NCBI RefSeq assembly: GCF_003148625.1
Contig: NZ_QGGO01000026.1
Span: 1-64,000, forward strand
DNA from: Arcicella aurantiaca
GTDB taxonomy: Bacteria; Bacteroidota; Bacteroidia; Cytophagales; Spirosomataceae
Length of the DNA stretch: 64,000 nucleotides
Reading direction: 5' to 3'
Shown here: one piece after another, positions 9,385-16,535 of the stretch
How positions within the stretch are numbered: position 1 is the stretch's first letter
Layout: each line of letters opens with the position of its first letter
The notes under the pieces: generated by a model
What the model saw: only the letters and a program-made list of their open reading frames with translations
Databases searched by the model: none
Told to the model about the DNA's origin: nothing
Position numbers and translations under genes: made by a program

Positions 9385-9747
9385 TTAATTCATTTCACTT
9401 AACAATGTTTCTATTACTTTCTTTGCCTCTTTTACTTGAGTATCCAATTCCAGATAATTTGCCATTAATATTTCTTGACTTGAATTATTTTTTGATAAAT
9501 TCTCAAATGCCTGAATTTTAGCATGGAATTGCGTCAAACCAACCATCGAAAATGAAGGTTTTATTTGATGAGATAATGCTCCAACTTTTAAGAAATCTTT
9601 CTGCTCAATGGCTAAATAAATTTCGTCCCAAGTTGTCAAACTATCTTCCAAGAAAGTTTCAAACATGATTTGTATAATAGATTGGTCTCCTCCATAAATT
9701 TCATGGAGGTACTTAGAATCCAATAAAGGATGTGAAATGGCGGACAT
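9385..9747 (-). CDS. Hpt-domain histidine phosphotransfer protein
   Basis: A small free-standing phosphotransfer protein. The 120 residues are predicted to form a helical bundle; the phospho-acceptor is His60 in ALSHQIKPSFSMVG, which fits the Hpt consensus (HxLKxx...G). No histidine kinase or response regulator is present in the window, so its partners must be elsewhere. The 17-bp spacing to the polysaccharide genes suggests co-transcription, and it may link that locus to a multistep phosphorelay. This last point is inference. Confidence 0.8.
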   Translation of the reverse strand: MSAISHPLLDSKYLHEIYGGDQSIIQIMFETFLEDSLTTWDEIYLAIEQKDFLKVGALSHQIKPSFSMVGLTQFHAKIQAFENLSKNNSSQEILMANYLELDTQVKEAKKVIETLLSEMN

Positions 9748-9857
9748 AGTTGTATTTTTGCTAAATACAAAGCAAAAAATGTACCATTGTCAATATTTTA
9801 AGTAGAGAGAGGTATTTTCATCTCAACATCAGCAGACTTGAAGAATCTATTTCTTTT

Positions 9858-9898
9858 AAAGTAAAAAAACTCGCTCAATATTAAGCGAGTTTTTACTT
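9858..9898. terminator. bidirectional hairpin terminator after parB
   Basis: The arms AAAACTCGCT and AGCGAGTTTTT enclose CAATATTA, with A and T tracts on each side, so it can end transcription on either strand. It is six bases past the parB stop. The stem contains AGCGAGTTTTTAC, nearly the iteron core GCGAGTTTTTTACA of the origin 2 kb away. Confidence 0.8.
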
Positions 9899-9904
9899 TA
9901 AATC

Positions 9905-10963
9905 TTAATCAACTAAAGCAAGCATATTTTGTGCTATCTGAATAATATTTTCTAAATCACTTTTCTTATTCGTTTTGGCAAATCTTTTTGAAATATTAAT
10001 TATCTGTGTCGTATTTTCTTTGATTGTAGCTGTTTTAGCATTCTTTTCGGTATAATCAAATACTACACTTTCGGTATTATCACTCAGAATATTGGCTAAA
10101 CTACTGATTGGCTCTACAATGCTATCATTTTTTGCAATTTTTTGAATAATTCCTTTATCAACTTTCTCACGCCCTGTCAAAATATCATTTCGCAATTCAA
10201 TGTCTAATTTATCTAAGCCTTTAGCAAATTCTGCATCACGCTTGATAGTTTTGGCACTCACTTTATATTCAGTAGCTAAGCGTTCAGCCGTTGAAATTCC
10301 CGAAGGGACATTTTGACCCTTCGGGAAATTTTGTCCAATCTCTTCAGATAAATTTGTACCAATTTGAGCGTTTTCTCCCGAAGGGACATTTTGACCCTTC
10401 GGGAAATTTTGTCCAATGTCTTCAGATAAATTTGTACCAATTTGAGCGTTTTCTCCCGAAGGGACATTTTGACCCTTCGGGAGAATTGAATTCAAATTAT
10501 CCGATTTATATGTTTTTTCATTGTTATAACGCAAGCCTCTGAAATAAGAAATTTGAGAAGGAGATAAGTTTCTACGTCCCAATTGCAAATTTATCATGTA
10601 GTCTTTTGCTTCTTTCAAAGTCTGAAAAGAGAGCATATAAACCTCAAAAGCAAGATTGTTGGCAGTACATATTTTATGACGGTTATGCCCATCAATAAGT
10701 ACATAAACCAAATCGTCAATTTGTGTGTATGGCAATCCTAATTCTTTTTTGGGAGCTTGCCAAAGCTGAATTGGCGTTTGACAACCATGTTTTTTGATGT
10801 TAATTTCTAACTGCTCAAATTCTTCATCAGAAAGCGGCGGAATCAGATTTTTAAGTTCGTCTAAAACCGTAATATTTTGTCTGATATTGTCGGCATTTAG
10901 AATATTACTGGATAATGCCTGTTTCGTTTTTGAAGCAAGAATATTTCTAATGTCTGTTTTCAT
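9905..10963 (-). CDS. parB: ParB-like partition protein with an expanded repeat linker
   Basis: Predicted centromere-binding partner of ParA. An N-terminal ParB/Srx-type domain has LIDGHNRHKIC (about residues 88-98) as the GxxRxxA-like box. A helix-turn-helix follows, with AERLATEYKVSAKTIKRDA (about 223-241). Between them a 26-residue unit (FPKGQNVPSGENAQIGTNLS plus 6) occurs twice with a partial third copy. The DNA repeats are 78 bp, nearly identical, and each carries a palindrome. It starts four bases after parA, so the two form an operon. The linker expansion is odd and looks recent. Confidence 0.85.
   Translation of the reverse strand: MKTDIRNILASKTKQALSSNILNADNIRQNITVLDELKNLIPPLSDEEFEQLEINIKKHGCQTPIQLWQAPKKELGLPYTQIDDLVYVLIDGHNRHKICTANNLAFEVYMLSFQTLKEAKDYMINLQLGRRNLSPSQISYFRGLRYNNEKTYKSDNLNSILPKGQNVPSGENAQIGTNLSEDIGQNFPKGQNVPSGENAQIGTNLSEEIGQNFPKGQNVPSGISTAERLATEYKVSAKTIKRDAEFAKGLDKLDIELRNDILTGREKVDKGIIQKIAKNDSIVEPISSLANILSDNTESVVFDYTEKNAKTATIKENTTQIINISKRFAKTNKKSDLENIIQIAQNMLALVD
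10297..10482. repeat. 78-bp tandem repeat with three palindromes inside parB
   Basis: The palindrome CCCGAAGGG-9 nt-CCCTTCGGG occurs at 10299-10325, 10377-10403 and 10455-10481, at an exact 78-bp period. The intervening sequence is nearly identical. The period is a multiple of three, so the parB frame stays open. Each palindrome encodes roughly PKGQNVPSG on the minus strand. Confidence 0.95.
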
Positions 10964-10967
10964 AGGT

Positions 10968-11921
10968 TTATTTCACGATTTGAAGATAAGATATGTATTC
11001 ATCACAAAATTCCCAATAACATTTGGCAGCTTCAGAATCTTGTGAAAATTTTGAAATAGAGTTTTGGGCAATCTGCGACTTCTGAAAATCAATCAAATGC
11101 TTAATTTCTGCATCAAAAATCTTAATATTTTTTACTTCCTCTTTCACATAATTCTTTATTCCGTCGTGAACAGTATTTTTTTTCACCATCGTAAACACAA
11201 CACCATCAATTTGTAAAGAGGCATTCAAATCTTTACGAACTTCCATGATTTTACCCCAAATTGAGTTCAAGCCTTTTACGGCTGACATTTCTGGAAGTAA
11301 AGGAATTATACAACTTGTAGAAGCTGCCATTGCCGAAAGCGTAAGTTTATTGAGCGATGGCGGGCAGTCAATAACGATGTAGTCGTACTTCGCTAATAAA
11401 TGAGCAATTCTATTTTTCAGACGAAATTCACCACCCGTTAATTCATGAAAACGCATTTCTACGTTAGCCAAATCAATATCAGAAGGCGACAAGTCTAAAT
11501 TATCATCAATTTTAACCACAGGAAATTCAACGTTATCTATCAAAGAATCAGCCACTTGAACTTCAGGCATATCAACTCCCAAAATCTGACTTAAATTTCC
11601 TTGAGGGTCAAGGTCAATTAACAAAACCTTAAAACCTTTCTTTGACAAAGCTTCTCCTAATGATGCCGTTGTGGTCGTCTTTCCAACGCCTCCTTTATGG
11701 TTTACTACCGAAATAACACGAGCATTTTGATAAAGCGTTGGCGAATATCCATATTTTGTAAGAATAGAAAACAGTAATTCTAAGTGTTTCTCAGGAATTG
11801 CTCTATTCTCATTTAAGGCTCTCGTTATGGTTTGGCGGGGAATACCAGCTTCTTTTTCGAGGGAACTAACTAACAAAGCAGGGTTGTGTCGGATGAATTT
11901 TAAAGCAAGTTCTTGCGTCAT
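10968..11921 (-). CDS. parA: ParA partition ATPase with N-terminal DNA-binding domain
   Basis: Walker-type ATPase for plasmid segregation. Residues 1-60 form a helix-turn-helix-like region (EAGIPRQTITRALNEN), typical of type Ia ParA proteins that autoregulate. The ATPase follows with deviant Walker A KGGVGKTTT (residues 76-84) and LLIDLDPQGN (about 104-113). YIVIDCPPSL is the second Asp motif. It lies divergent to rep across the origin and directly upstream of parB. The promoter and operator-like repeats are at 11950-12002. Confidence 0.95.
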   Translation of the reverse strand: MTQELALKFIRHNPALLVSSLEKEAGIPRQTITRALNENRAIPEKHLELLFSILTKYGYSPTLYQNARVISVVNHKGGVGKTTTTASLGEALSKKGFKVLLIDLDPQGNLSQILGVDMPEVQVADSLIDNVEFPVVKIDDNLDLSPSDIDLANVEMRFHELTGGEFRLKNRIAHLLAKYDYIVIDCPPSLNKLTLSAMAASTSCIIPLLPEMSAVKGLNSIWGKIMEVRKDLNASLQIDGVVFTMVKKNTVHDGIKNYVKEEVKNIKIFDAEIKHLIDFQKSQIAQNSISKFSQDSEAAKCYWEFCDEYISYLQIVK

Positions 11922-11930
11922 TATTTGAGA

Positions 11931-11939
11931 TTATCTACA
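11931..11939 (+). promoter_or_regulatory. DnaA-box-like site
   Basis: TTATCTACA differs at one base from the consensus TTATCCACA. A second match, TTATCAACA, is at 12208-12216 among the iterons. Nine-base matches are weak evidence alone, but both lie within the origin interval. Confidence 0.4.
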
Positions 11940-11949
11940 CGGTTAAATT

Positions 11950-12002
11950 ATACCCAAATATAACATTTTTTGGTAAATAAATACCCAATTATTGCATTTT
12001 TG
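11950..12002 (-). promoter_or_regulatory. parAB promoter and candidate operator repeats
   Basis: Two direct repeats, ATACCCAAATATAACATTTT (11950-11969) and ATACCCAATTATTGCATTTT (11981-12000), are 31 bp apart, about three helical turns. The first is part of an inverted repeat TACCCAAA...TTTTGGTA (11951-11975). On the minus strand 11955-11962 reads TATATTTG, a perfect Bacteroidota -7 box, 33 bp before the parA start. ParA's N-terminal helix-turn-helix is the likely ligand; that is inference. Confidence 0.6.
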
Positions 12003-12473
12003 TACAGCTTTTTTGTGAAAATAACCTTTAAAGCGAGTTTTTTACAAATCTTATCAGCTTGTGTGCAATATCTCTCATATATAACCACTTAATTCCTCAT
12101 AAATATCTAAAAATGAATAATTTATGAATTAAGACGAGTTTTTTACAAGCCCAAAAATCTTCTTTTTTTTGATTAAAGCGAGTTTTTTACAAAAACTAAA
12201 TAACTGATTATCAACAAGTTAATCTATTTTAAAAACTCCAATTAATTACCTAAACCGTAAGAAAAAACCATAAAGCGAGTTTTTTACAAAATTTTATGCC
12301 CATTTTTTTCACGATTTTGGTATTAATTATGCTACATCTTTTTTCTTAATTGATTGATAATCAACCATATAATTTTATCATTACTATTCCAAAAAATAGT
12401 AATGAGGTTAAAGCGAGTTTTTTACAAATGTAATATCCTAATTATCAATCACTTAGAAATATAATTAATAATG

Positions 12474-12521
12474 ATTAATCTCTAAGGCGAGTTTTTTACA
12501 AAATTTGCCTTAGAGATTAAT
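12474..12521. repeat. 15-bp perfect inverted repeat with an iteron in its loop
   Basis: The arms ATTAATCTCTAAGGC (12474-12488) and GCCTTAGAGATTAAT (12507-12521) enclose an 18-nt loop made of the body of the iteron starting at 12487. A cruciform here would expose or occlude that iteron. Confidence 0.9.
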
Positions 12522-12664
12522 ATTTTATCATTTATAAAGGATAAATAAGATGCTATTTCCCTCAACAAATGTGTTTTTTAGCAGAGAAACAGAGCCAACC
12601 TATTATTTTTAGCAATTTTGTTCTTGATTTATATATTTATTCAAAATAATTTGATTGATTTAGG

Positions 12665-12701
12665 GGCTTGTAACCTATTTGTAATCAGATAGTTACAAGC
12701 C
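12665..12701. repeat. 10-bp inverted repeat preceding the iteron pair
   Basis: The arms GGCTTGTAAC (12665-12674) and GTTACAAGCC (12692-12701) end six bases before the iteron at 12707. A similar hairpin, TCATTACTATT / AATAGTAATGA (12378-12405), ends eight bases before the iteron at 12413. CTTAATTC...GAATTAAG (12088-12132) ends just before the one at 12134. Confidence 0.85.
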
Positions 12702-12842
12702 ATAAGGCGAGTTTTTTACACGCATAAGGCGAGTTTTTTACAAAATTTACACGTTGTAAGGCGAGTTTTTTACACGCATAAGGCGAGTTTTTTACAAAAA
12801 AAACATTAACTTTAAATATCTATTAATCCTATTATAGAAGAC

Positions 12843-13844
12843 ATGGCTCACATAGACTTAGGCGAAGAAAAATATTTAGAACATCCATATACTCCCAACA
12901 GAAAGGACAACTATTTACCGAATAAATTGGTAGTCAGTAATACTCATTTTTCAAGAGTAGAACAAAGGCTATTTGAATACTTTGTAAATCAGATAGACCA
13001 CGGTACTATTAATATTAATCATGGATTATTAGTAAGAATCCCGATTTCAAAGGTAAAAGAGTTTATTACAACTCGCCAAATTTTGGCAGTTACCAAATCA
13101 ATGGCTCAAAAAGTGATGACCTTTTTTGATTTATCAAAGCCCAATCTTGAATTTGAGCATATTCCTTTATTCTCAAATATTAGCTATAATAAAAATAACA
13201 ATGGTTTTTTAGAATTTCGCTCAAACGCTCAGCTATCACCCTATTTAGCAAGTCTTGGAACGCAATACACAAGATACGATTTTAAGACAATTCTGGAATT
13301 CAAATCAATATATTCAACATTGATGTACAAATTGATTAAGCTTCATTTGGGGCAAAATAGAACCAAATTTGTTTATAGCATCGTTGAATTGAGGAAACTA
13401 TTACAAGTTGCCGAAAACAAATATCCTAATTTGAATGACTTTAAAAAGAATGTCTTAGAGCCTGTTCGTGAAGAATTAAAAAACACAAAAGGCGTACCCA
13501 TCAATTTTGAGTACGAACATTACGGCAATAAACAACGTAATGTAACACACTTACAATTTTCAATTCAAACAGCTTTTGAATTAAGTCAAGCAGATAAACA
13601 AGACTTTTTGCAGGCAATTGAAATAAGTCCCGCTTTGGTTTTCAATAAAGTGGAAGATATTTTAACGAAAAATTATAATTTCAAAGAAACCCACAAACAA
13701 ATGATTCTGAGTGATAAAAATCTACGAGACCAATTTGTTACGCTAAATATTGAGTTTGAAAATGGGCTATATCCAAAAGTTAAAAATCGGACGGCGTATA
13801 TTTTAACTTGTCTGGGTTTAGTAAAAAAGAAAACAACTTTATAA
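12843..13844 (+). CDS. repB: Rep_3-family plasmid replication initiator
   Basis: Predicted to bind the upstream iterons and start replication. The region NKLVVSNTHFSRVEQRLFEY (residues 27-46) and the later YSIVELRKLLQVAENKYPNLNDFKKNVLEP segment match the two winged-helix domains of the Rep_3 superfamily (RepE/Pi type). At 333 residues it is full length. It has its own ATG at 12843, 47 bp after the last iteron. Autoregulation through the promoter-proximal iteron pairs is likely but not shown. Confidence 0.92.
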   Translation: MAHIDLGEEKYLEHPYTPNRKDNYLPNKLVVSNTHFSRVEQRLFEYFVNQIDHGTININHGLLVRIPISKVKEFITTRQILAVTKSMAQKVMTFFDLSKPNLEFEHIPLFSNISYNKNNNGFLEFRSNAQLSPYLASLGTQYTRYDFKTILEFKSIYSTLMYKLIKLHLGQNRTKFVYSIVELRKLLQVAENKYPNLNDFKKNVLEPVREELKNTKGVPINFEYEHYGNKQRNVTHLQFSIQTAFELSQADKQDFLQAIEISPALVFNKVEDILTKNYNFKETHKQMILSDKNLRDQFVTLNIEFENGLYPKVKNRTAYILTCLGLVKKKTTL

Positions 13845-14090
13845 ATGATTGGGCGTATTAAAGTACCTTCATAAGATTTACCATCTCGGTAAAAAATACC
13901 ATTTAACGTTCTCTTTCAAGCATTTCAGCGTAGATACACTGAGCCGAATACGCTTGAATCTTCATCTATTCGCAATCTATCATATCGCCAATTAACACAA
14001 TCAGTAATTATTACCACAAATGGTTTACTTTACACCACAATTCGTTCCTTTTTCGGCTATACCTTTGAGCCATTAAGCAAGTCAGCAATT

Positions 14091-14969
14091 ATGTTAGGTA
14101 ATAAAGTAAATATTCCACTTGTCGATATATGTACTTTGTCGGAACACAAAGAAGATATTTTCATGGTCAGTCGCTTTGGTAGTTATTTAGAAAAACACCA
14201 AAATTTACACTTGGCACATCGTCATAGCTTTTACCACTTGGTTTTCTTTACAAAAGGCGGTGGTTTTCATACCATTGACTTCACGAGATTTGAAACTCAG
14301 CCTAACCAAATATATTTTATGGTACCGGGTCAAGTTCATGGTTGGAATTTTGAGGGAGAAATTGATGGTTATGTGGTAAACTTCTCACCTTCATTTTTTC
14401 AGTCTTTTTTACTTCGTTCAGATTATTTAGACTCATTTCCATTTTTCAATGGTATTGTGCATGATAGCGTAATTAATTTAGAATATCCTCTTTCTGATAA
14501 AATTAAAGGGCTTTTTGAAGACATCATTCATCATAATAGTCAAAAGGCAATCTTTCAAGATGACATTATGAGGGCTTTATTATTACAGATTTTCATTTTA
14601 GTTAATCAAGGAAGTTCAAACCCAAAATTGCAAAATATTCCATCTTACAATTATACCTTATTAAAAACATTTCAAAAACTGATTGAAAAGCATTTTACAG
14701 AGTTGAAACTTCCGATGGAATACGCCAATCTACTGTATGTCACCCCCAATCATTTGAATGCTCTTTGTAAAGAACATCTTGGCATACAAGCAGGCGAGGT
14801 CATTAGAAATAGAATTATTTTGGAAGCAAAAAGGCAATTAATCAATCAACAAATTAGTATTACAGAGATTTCTTATTTGTTAAATTTTAAGGATAATTCT
14901 TATTTCTCTAAATTTTTCAAGAAACAGGTGGGCATGACACCCGAAGAATTTAGAAAAAGAACACATTAA
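14091..14969 (+). CDS. AraC-family transcriptional regulator
   Basis: DNA-binding regulator with an N-terminal cupin-like sensing domain (HLAHRHSFYHLVFFTKGGG, then PGQVHGW) and two C-terminal AraC helix-turn-helix units. ITEISYLLNFKDNSYFSKFFKKQVGMTPEEFR (about residues 255-286, given as a landmark) is the second unit. The ligand is unknown. It precedes a DUF983 gene by 85 bp. The 246 bp between rep and this gene show no feature I can support. Confidence 0.88.
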   Translation: MLGNKVNIPLVDICTLSEHKEDIFMVSRFGSYLEKHQNLHLAHRHSFYHLVFFTKGGGFHTIDFTRFETQPNQIYFMVPGQVHGWNFEGEIDGYVVNFSPSFFQSFLLRSDYLDSFPFFNGIVHDSVINLEYPLSDKIKGLFEDIIHHNSQKAIFQDDIMRALLLQIFILVNQGSSNPKLQNIPSYNYTLLKTFQKLIEKHFTELKLPMEYANLLYVTPNHLNALCKEHLGIQAGEVIRNRIILEAKRQLINQQISITEISYLLNFKDNSYFSKFFKKQVGMTPEEFRKRTH

Positions 14970-15054
14970 TATAGGGATTGAGATTTAGGTGTTAGGGTTT
15001 ATGATAATCGTAATTCTTAAATCGTCCTTGTACTTACTTACTCAATAAAAATTT

Positions 15055-15456
15055 ATGGAAGCATACGAAAATATTAAACTCGATAGAGAACGTTCACGAT
15101 TTGAGGCAATGGTAGATATGCGTTGCCCGCAGTGCCGTCAGGGAAAAATGTTTAAATACAGTAATTGGCGAATAGATAAATTTGACGATATGCACTCAAA
15201 TTGTCCTGTTTGTAATTTGCACTTTGAAGTAGAACCCGGTTTTTGGTACGGTGCTATGTTTGTAAGTTATGGATTCTCAATCCTTATCTTATTGCTTTTG
15301 GGACTAACCGTCTATTGGGGTTTTGGCGACCCATCCATTTGGGGCTATATTCTTCCTATTCCAGTGGTTTCTTTGTTGGCTGTTCCATTCAATTTCAGAA
15401 TGTCGAGAAGTGTATTTCTTCATTTATTTGGGTTTGTAAAATACAAACCCAAATAA
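15055..15456 (+). CDS. DUF983 family small membrane protein
   Basis: A 133-residue protein with two zinc-ribbon-like CxxC pairs (CPQC near residue 24 and CPVC near 48) followed by two membrane helices (about 68-90 and 95-115). This is the DUF983 layout. No biochemical function is established. It faces the convergent AraC gene at 15470 with only 13 bp between the stops. Confidence 0.85.
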   Translation: MEAYENIKLDRERSRFEAMVDMRCPQCRQGKMFKYSNWRIDKFDDMHSNCPVCNLHFEVEPGFWYGAMFVSYGFSILILLLLGLTVYWGFGDPSIWGYILPIPVVSLLAVPFNFRMSRSVFLHLFGFVKYKPK

Positions 15457-15469
15457 ATGAAGAAATACA

Positions 15470-16378
15470 TCAATTTAAACCCCTAAATTCCATCGGACTC
15501 ACCCCTACTTTTTGTTTAAAAAGACGTGTAAAATGTTGAGGATATTTAAACCCAAGACCGTAAGCTATTTCGTTTACGGTTTTGTCATTTTCATAAATGC
15601 GATTTTTAGCTTCTTCGATAGTACGATTCAGGATATAATCTTTGGCAGATTGTCCCGTTTCTTTCTTAATTAAATCACCAAAATAATTGGCTGACAAGTG
15701 TAACTCTTCTGCAAAATAGGCTACCGAAGGCAAGCCAATAGTTTGCGGTTTTTCGGAATTAAAATAGACTTTTAGCTTTTCTTCAAATCTTTCCAAAACT
15801 CCATGATTGACATTTTCACGAGTGATAAATTGGCGGTCATAAAAACGCTGACAATAATTTAAAAACAGCTCAATATTAGCAGAAATCATTTTTTTGCTAT
15901 GTTTATCAATGGGTTGTTTCAATTCAAATTCAATTTTTGTGAAGCAATCCATTATCATTTTTCTTTCATCGTCAGATAAATGTAGCGCTTCATTTGATTG
16001 ATATTCAAAGAATTTATAATCGTGAATATTTTTACCAAGAGAAGTTCCCAATAAAAAATCAGCATGAAAAATTAAACCATGCCCCATGGGTTGGTATGTT
16101 CTGGGAACGTCATAAGTAGCAGATTGTTCAGGTTTAAAAAACACCAAAGTACCTGCTTGATAGTCATAATAATGACGCCCATAACGCATATCGCCACATT
16201 TTACATCTTTCAAAAAGATACAGTACATACCATATTGAAATTTTACGGTCATTGCTTCGCCCCAATCTCTTGGCTGAGCCTTTGAAAAATCAATCACACT
16301 CACCAAAGGGTGCAAGGTCTTCTGATTATTAGCAATATTATAATCGTTAATATTATCTATTTTGACAATCTTTCCCAT
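15470..16378 (-). CDS. AraC-family transcriptional regulator
   Basis: A regulator with an N-terminal AraC-binding-like cupin domain and a C-terminal double helix-turn-helix. VNEIAYGLGFKYPQHFTRLF and KVGVSPMEF are the hallmark second unit. It is divergent from the carboxylesterase gene across 157 bp and is the natural candidate to control it, as is common for AraC genes. This is inference. Its stop nearly meets the DUF983 stop, so the transcripts converge. Confidence 0.88.
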   Translation of the reverse strand: MGKIVKIDNINDYNIANNQKTLHPLVSVIDFSKAQPRDWGEAMTVKFQYGMYCIFLKDVKCGDMRYGRHYYDYQAGTLVFFKPEQSATYDVPRTYQPMGHGLIFHADFLLGTSLGKNIHDYKFFEYQSNEALHLSDDERKMIMDCFTKIEFELKQPIDKHSKKMISANIELFLNYCQRFYDRQFITRENVNHGVLERFEEKLKVYFNSEKPQTIGLPSVAYFAEELHLSANYFGDLIKKETGQSAKDYILNRTIEEAKNRIYENDKTVNEIAYGLGFKYPQHFTRLFKQKVGVSPMEFRGLN

Positions 16379-16535
16379 CTCTCTAAATTGTTAGCTATCA
16401 CAAACTTAAATAATCAAACCATATTTTTTTGAAGAAGAAATAGTAATCAGTAAAAATGGTAGAAAATGCAGTAATTTTTATACCATCCCTCTTGAAAATT
16501 GATAAGACCTTTGTATTGTAAATCAAAATTTAATC

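Larger units (their letters stand above)
12033..12796 (+). other. oriV: iteron-type replication origin
   Basis: Ten same-orientation copies of GCGAGTTTTTTACA start at 12033, 12134 (first base A), 12178, 12275, 12413, 12487, 12707, 12729, 12761 and 12783. The last four form two pairs with 22-bp spacing; 44 bp and 32 bp also occur. These are near multiples of the helical turn. Perfect or near-perfect inverted repeats sit beside several iterons: 12088-12132, 12378-12405, 12474-12521 and 12665-12701. The region is very AT-rich and lies directly upstream of rep, as in other Rep_3 plasmids. No protein gene is visible between 11922 and 12842. Confidence 0.93.

Noticed and set aside
10276-10542. Repetitive frames on both strands inside parB
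   Set aside because: They are shadows of the 78-bp repeat; the ParB frame has domain homology across the whole gene.
12033-12796. CRISPR array
   Set aside because: The repeats are only 14 bp, have irregular spacing (22 to 220 bp) and adjoin a Rep_3 gene; they are iterons. No cas genes are present.
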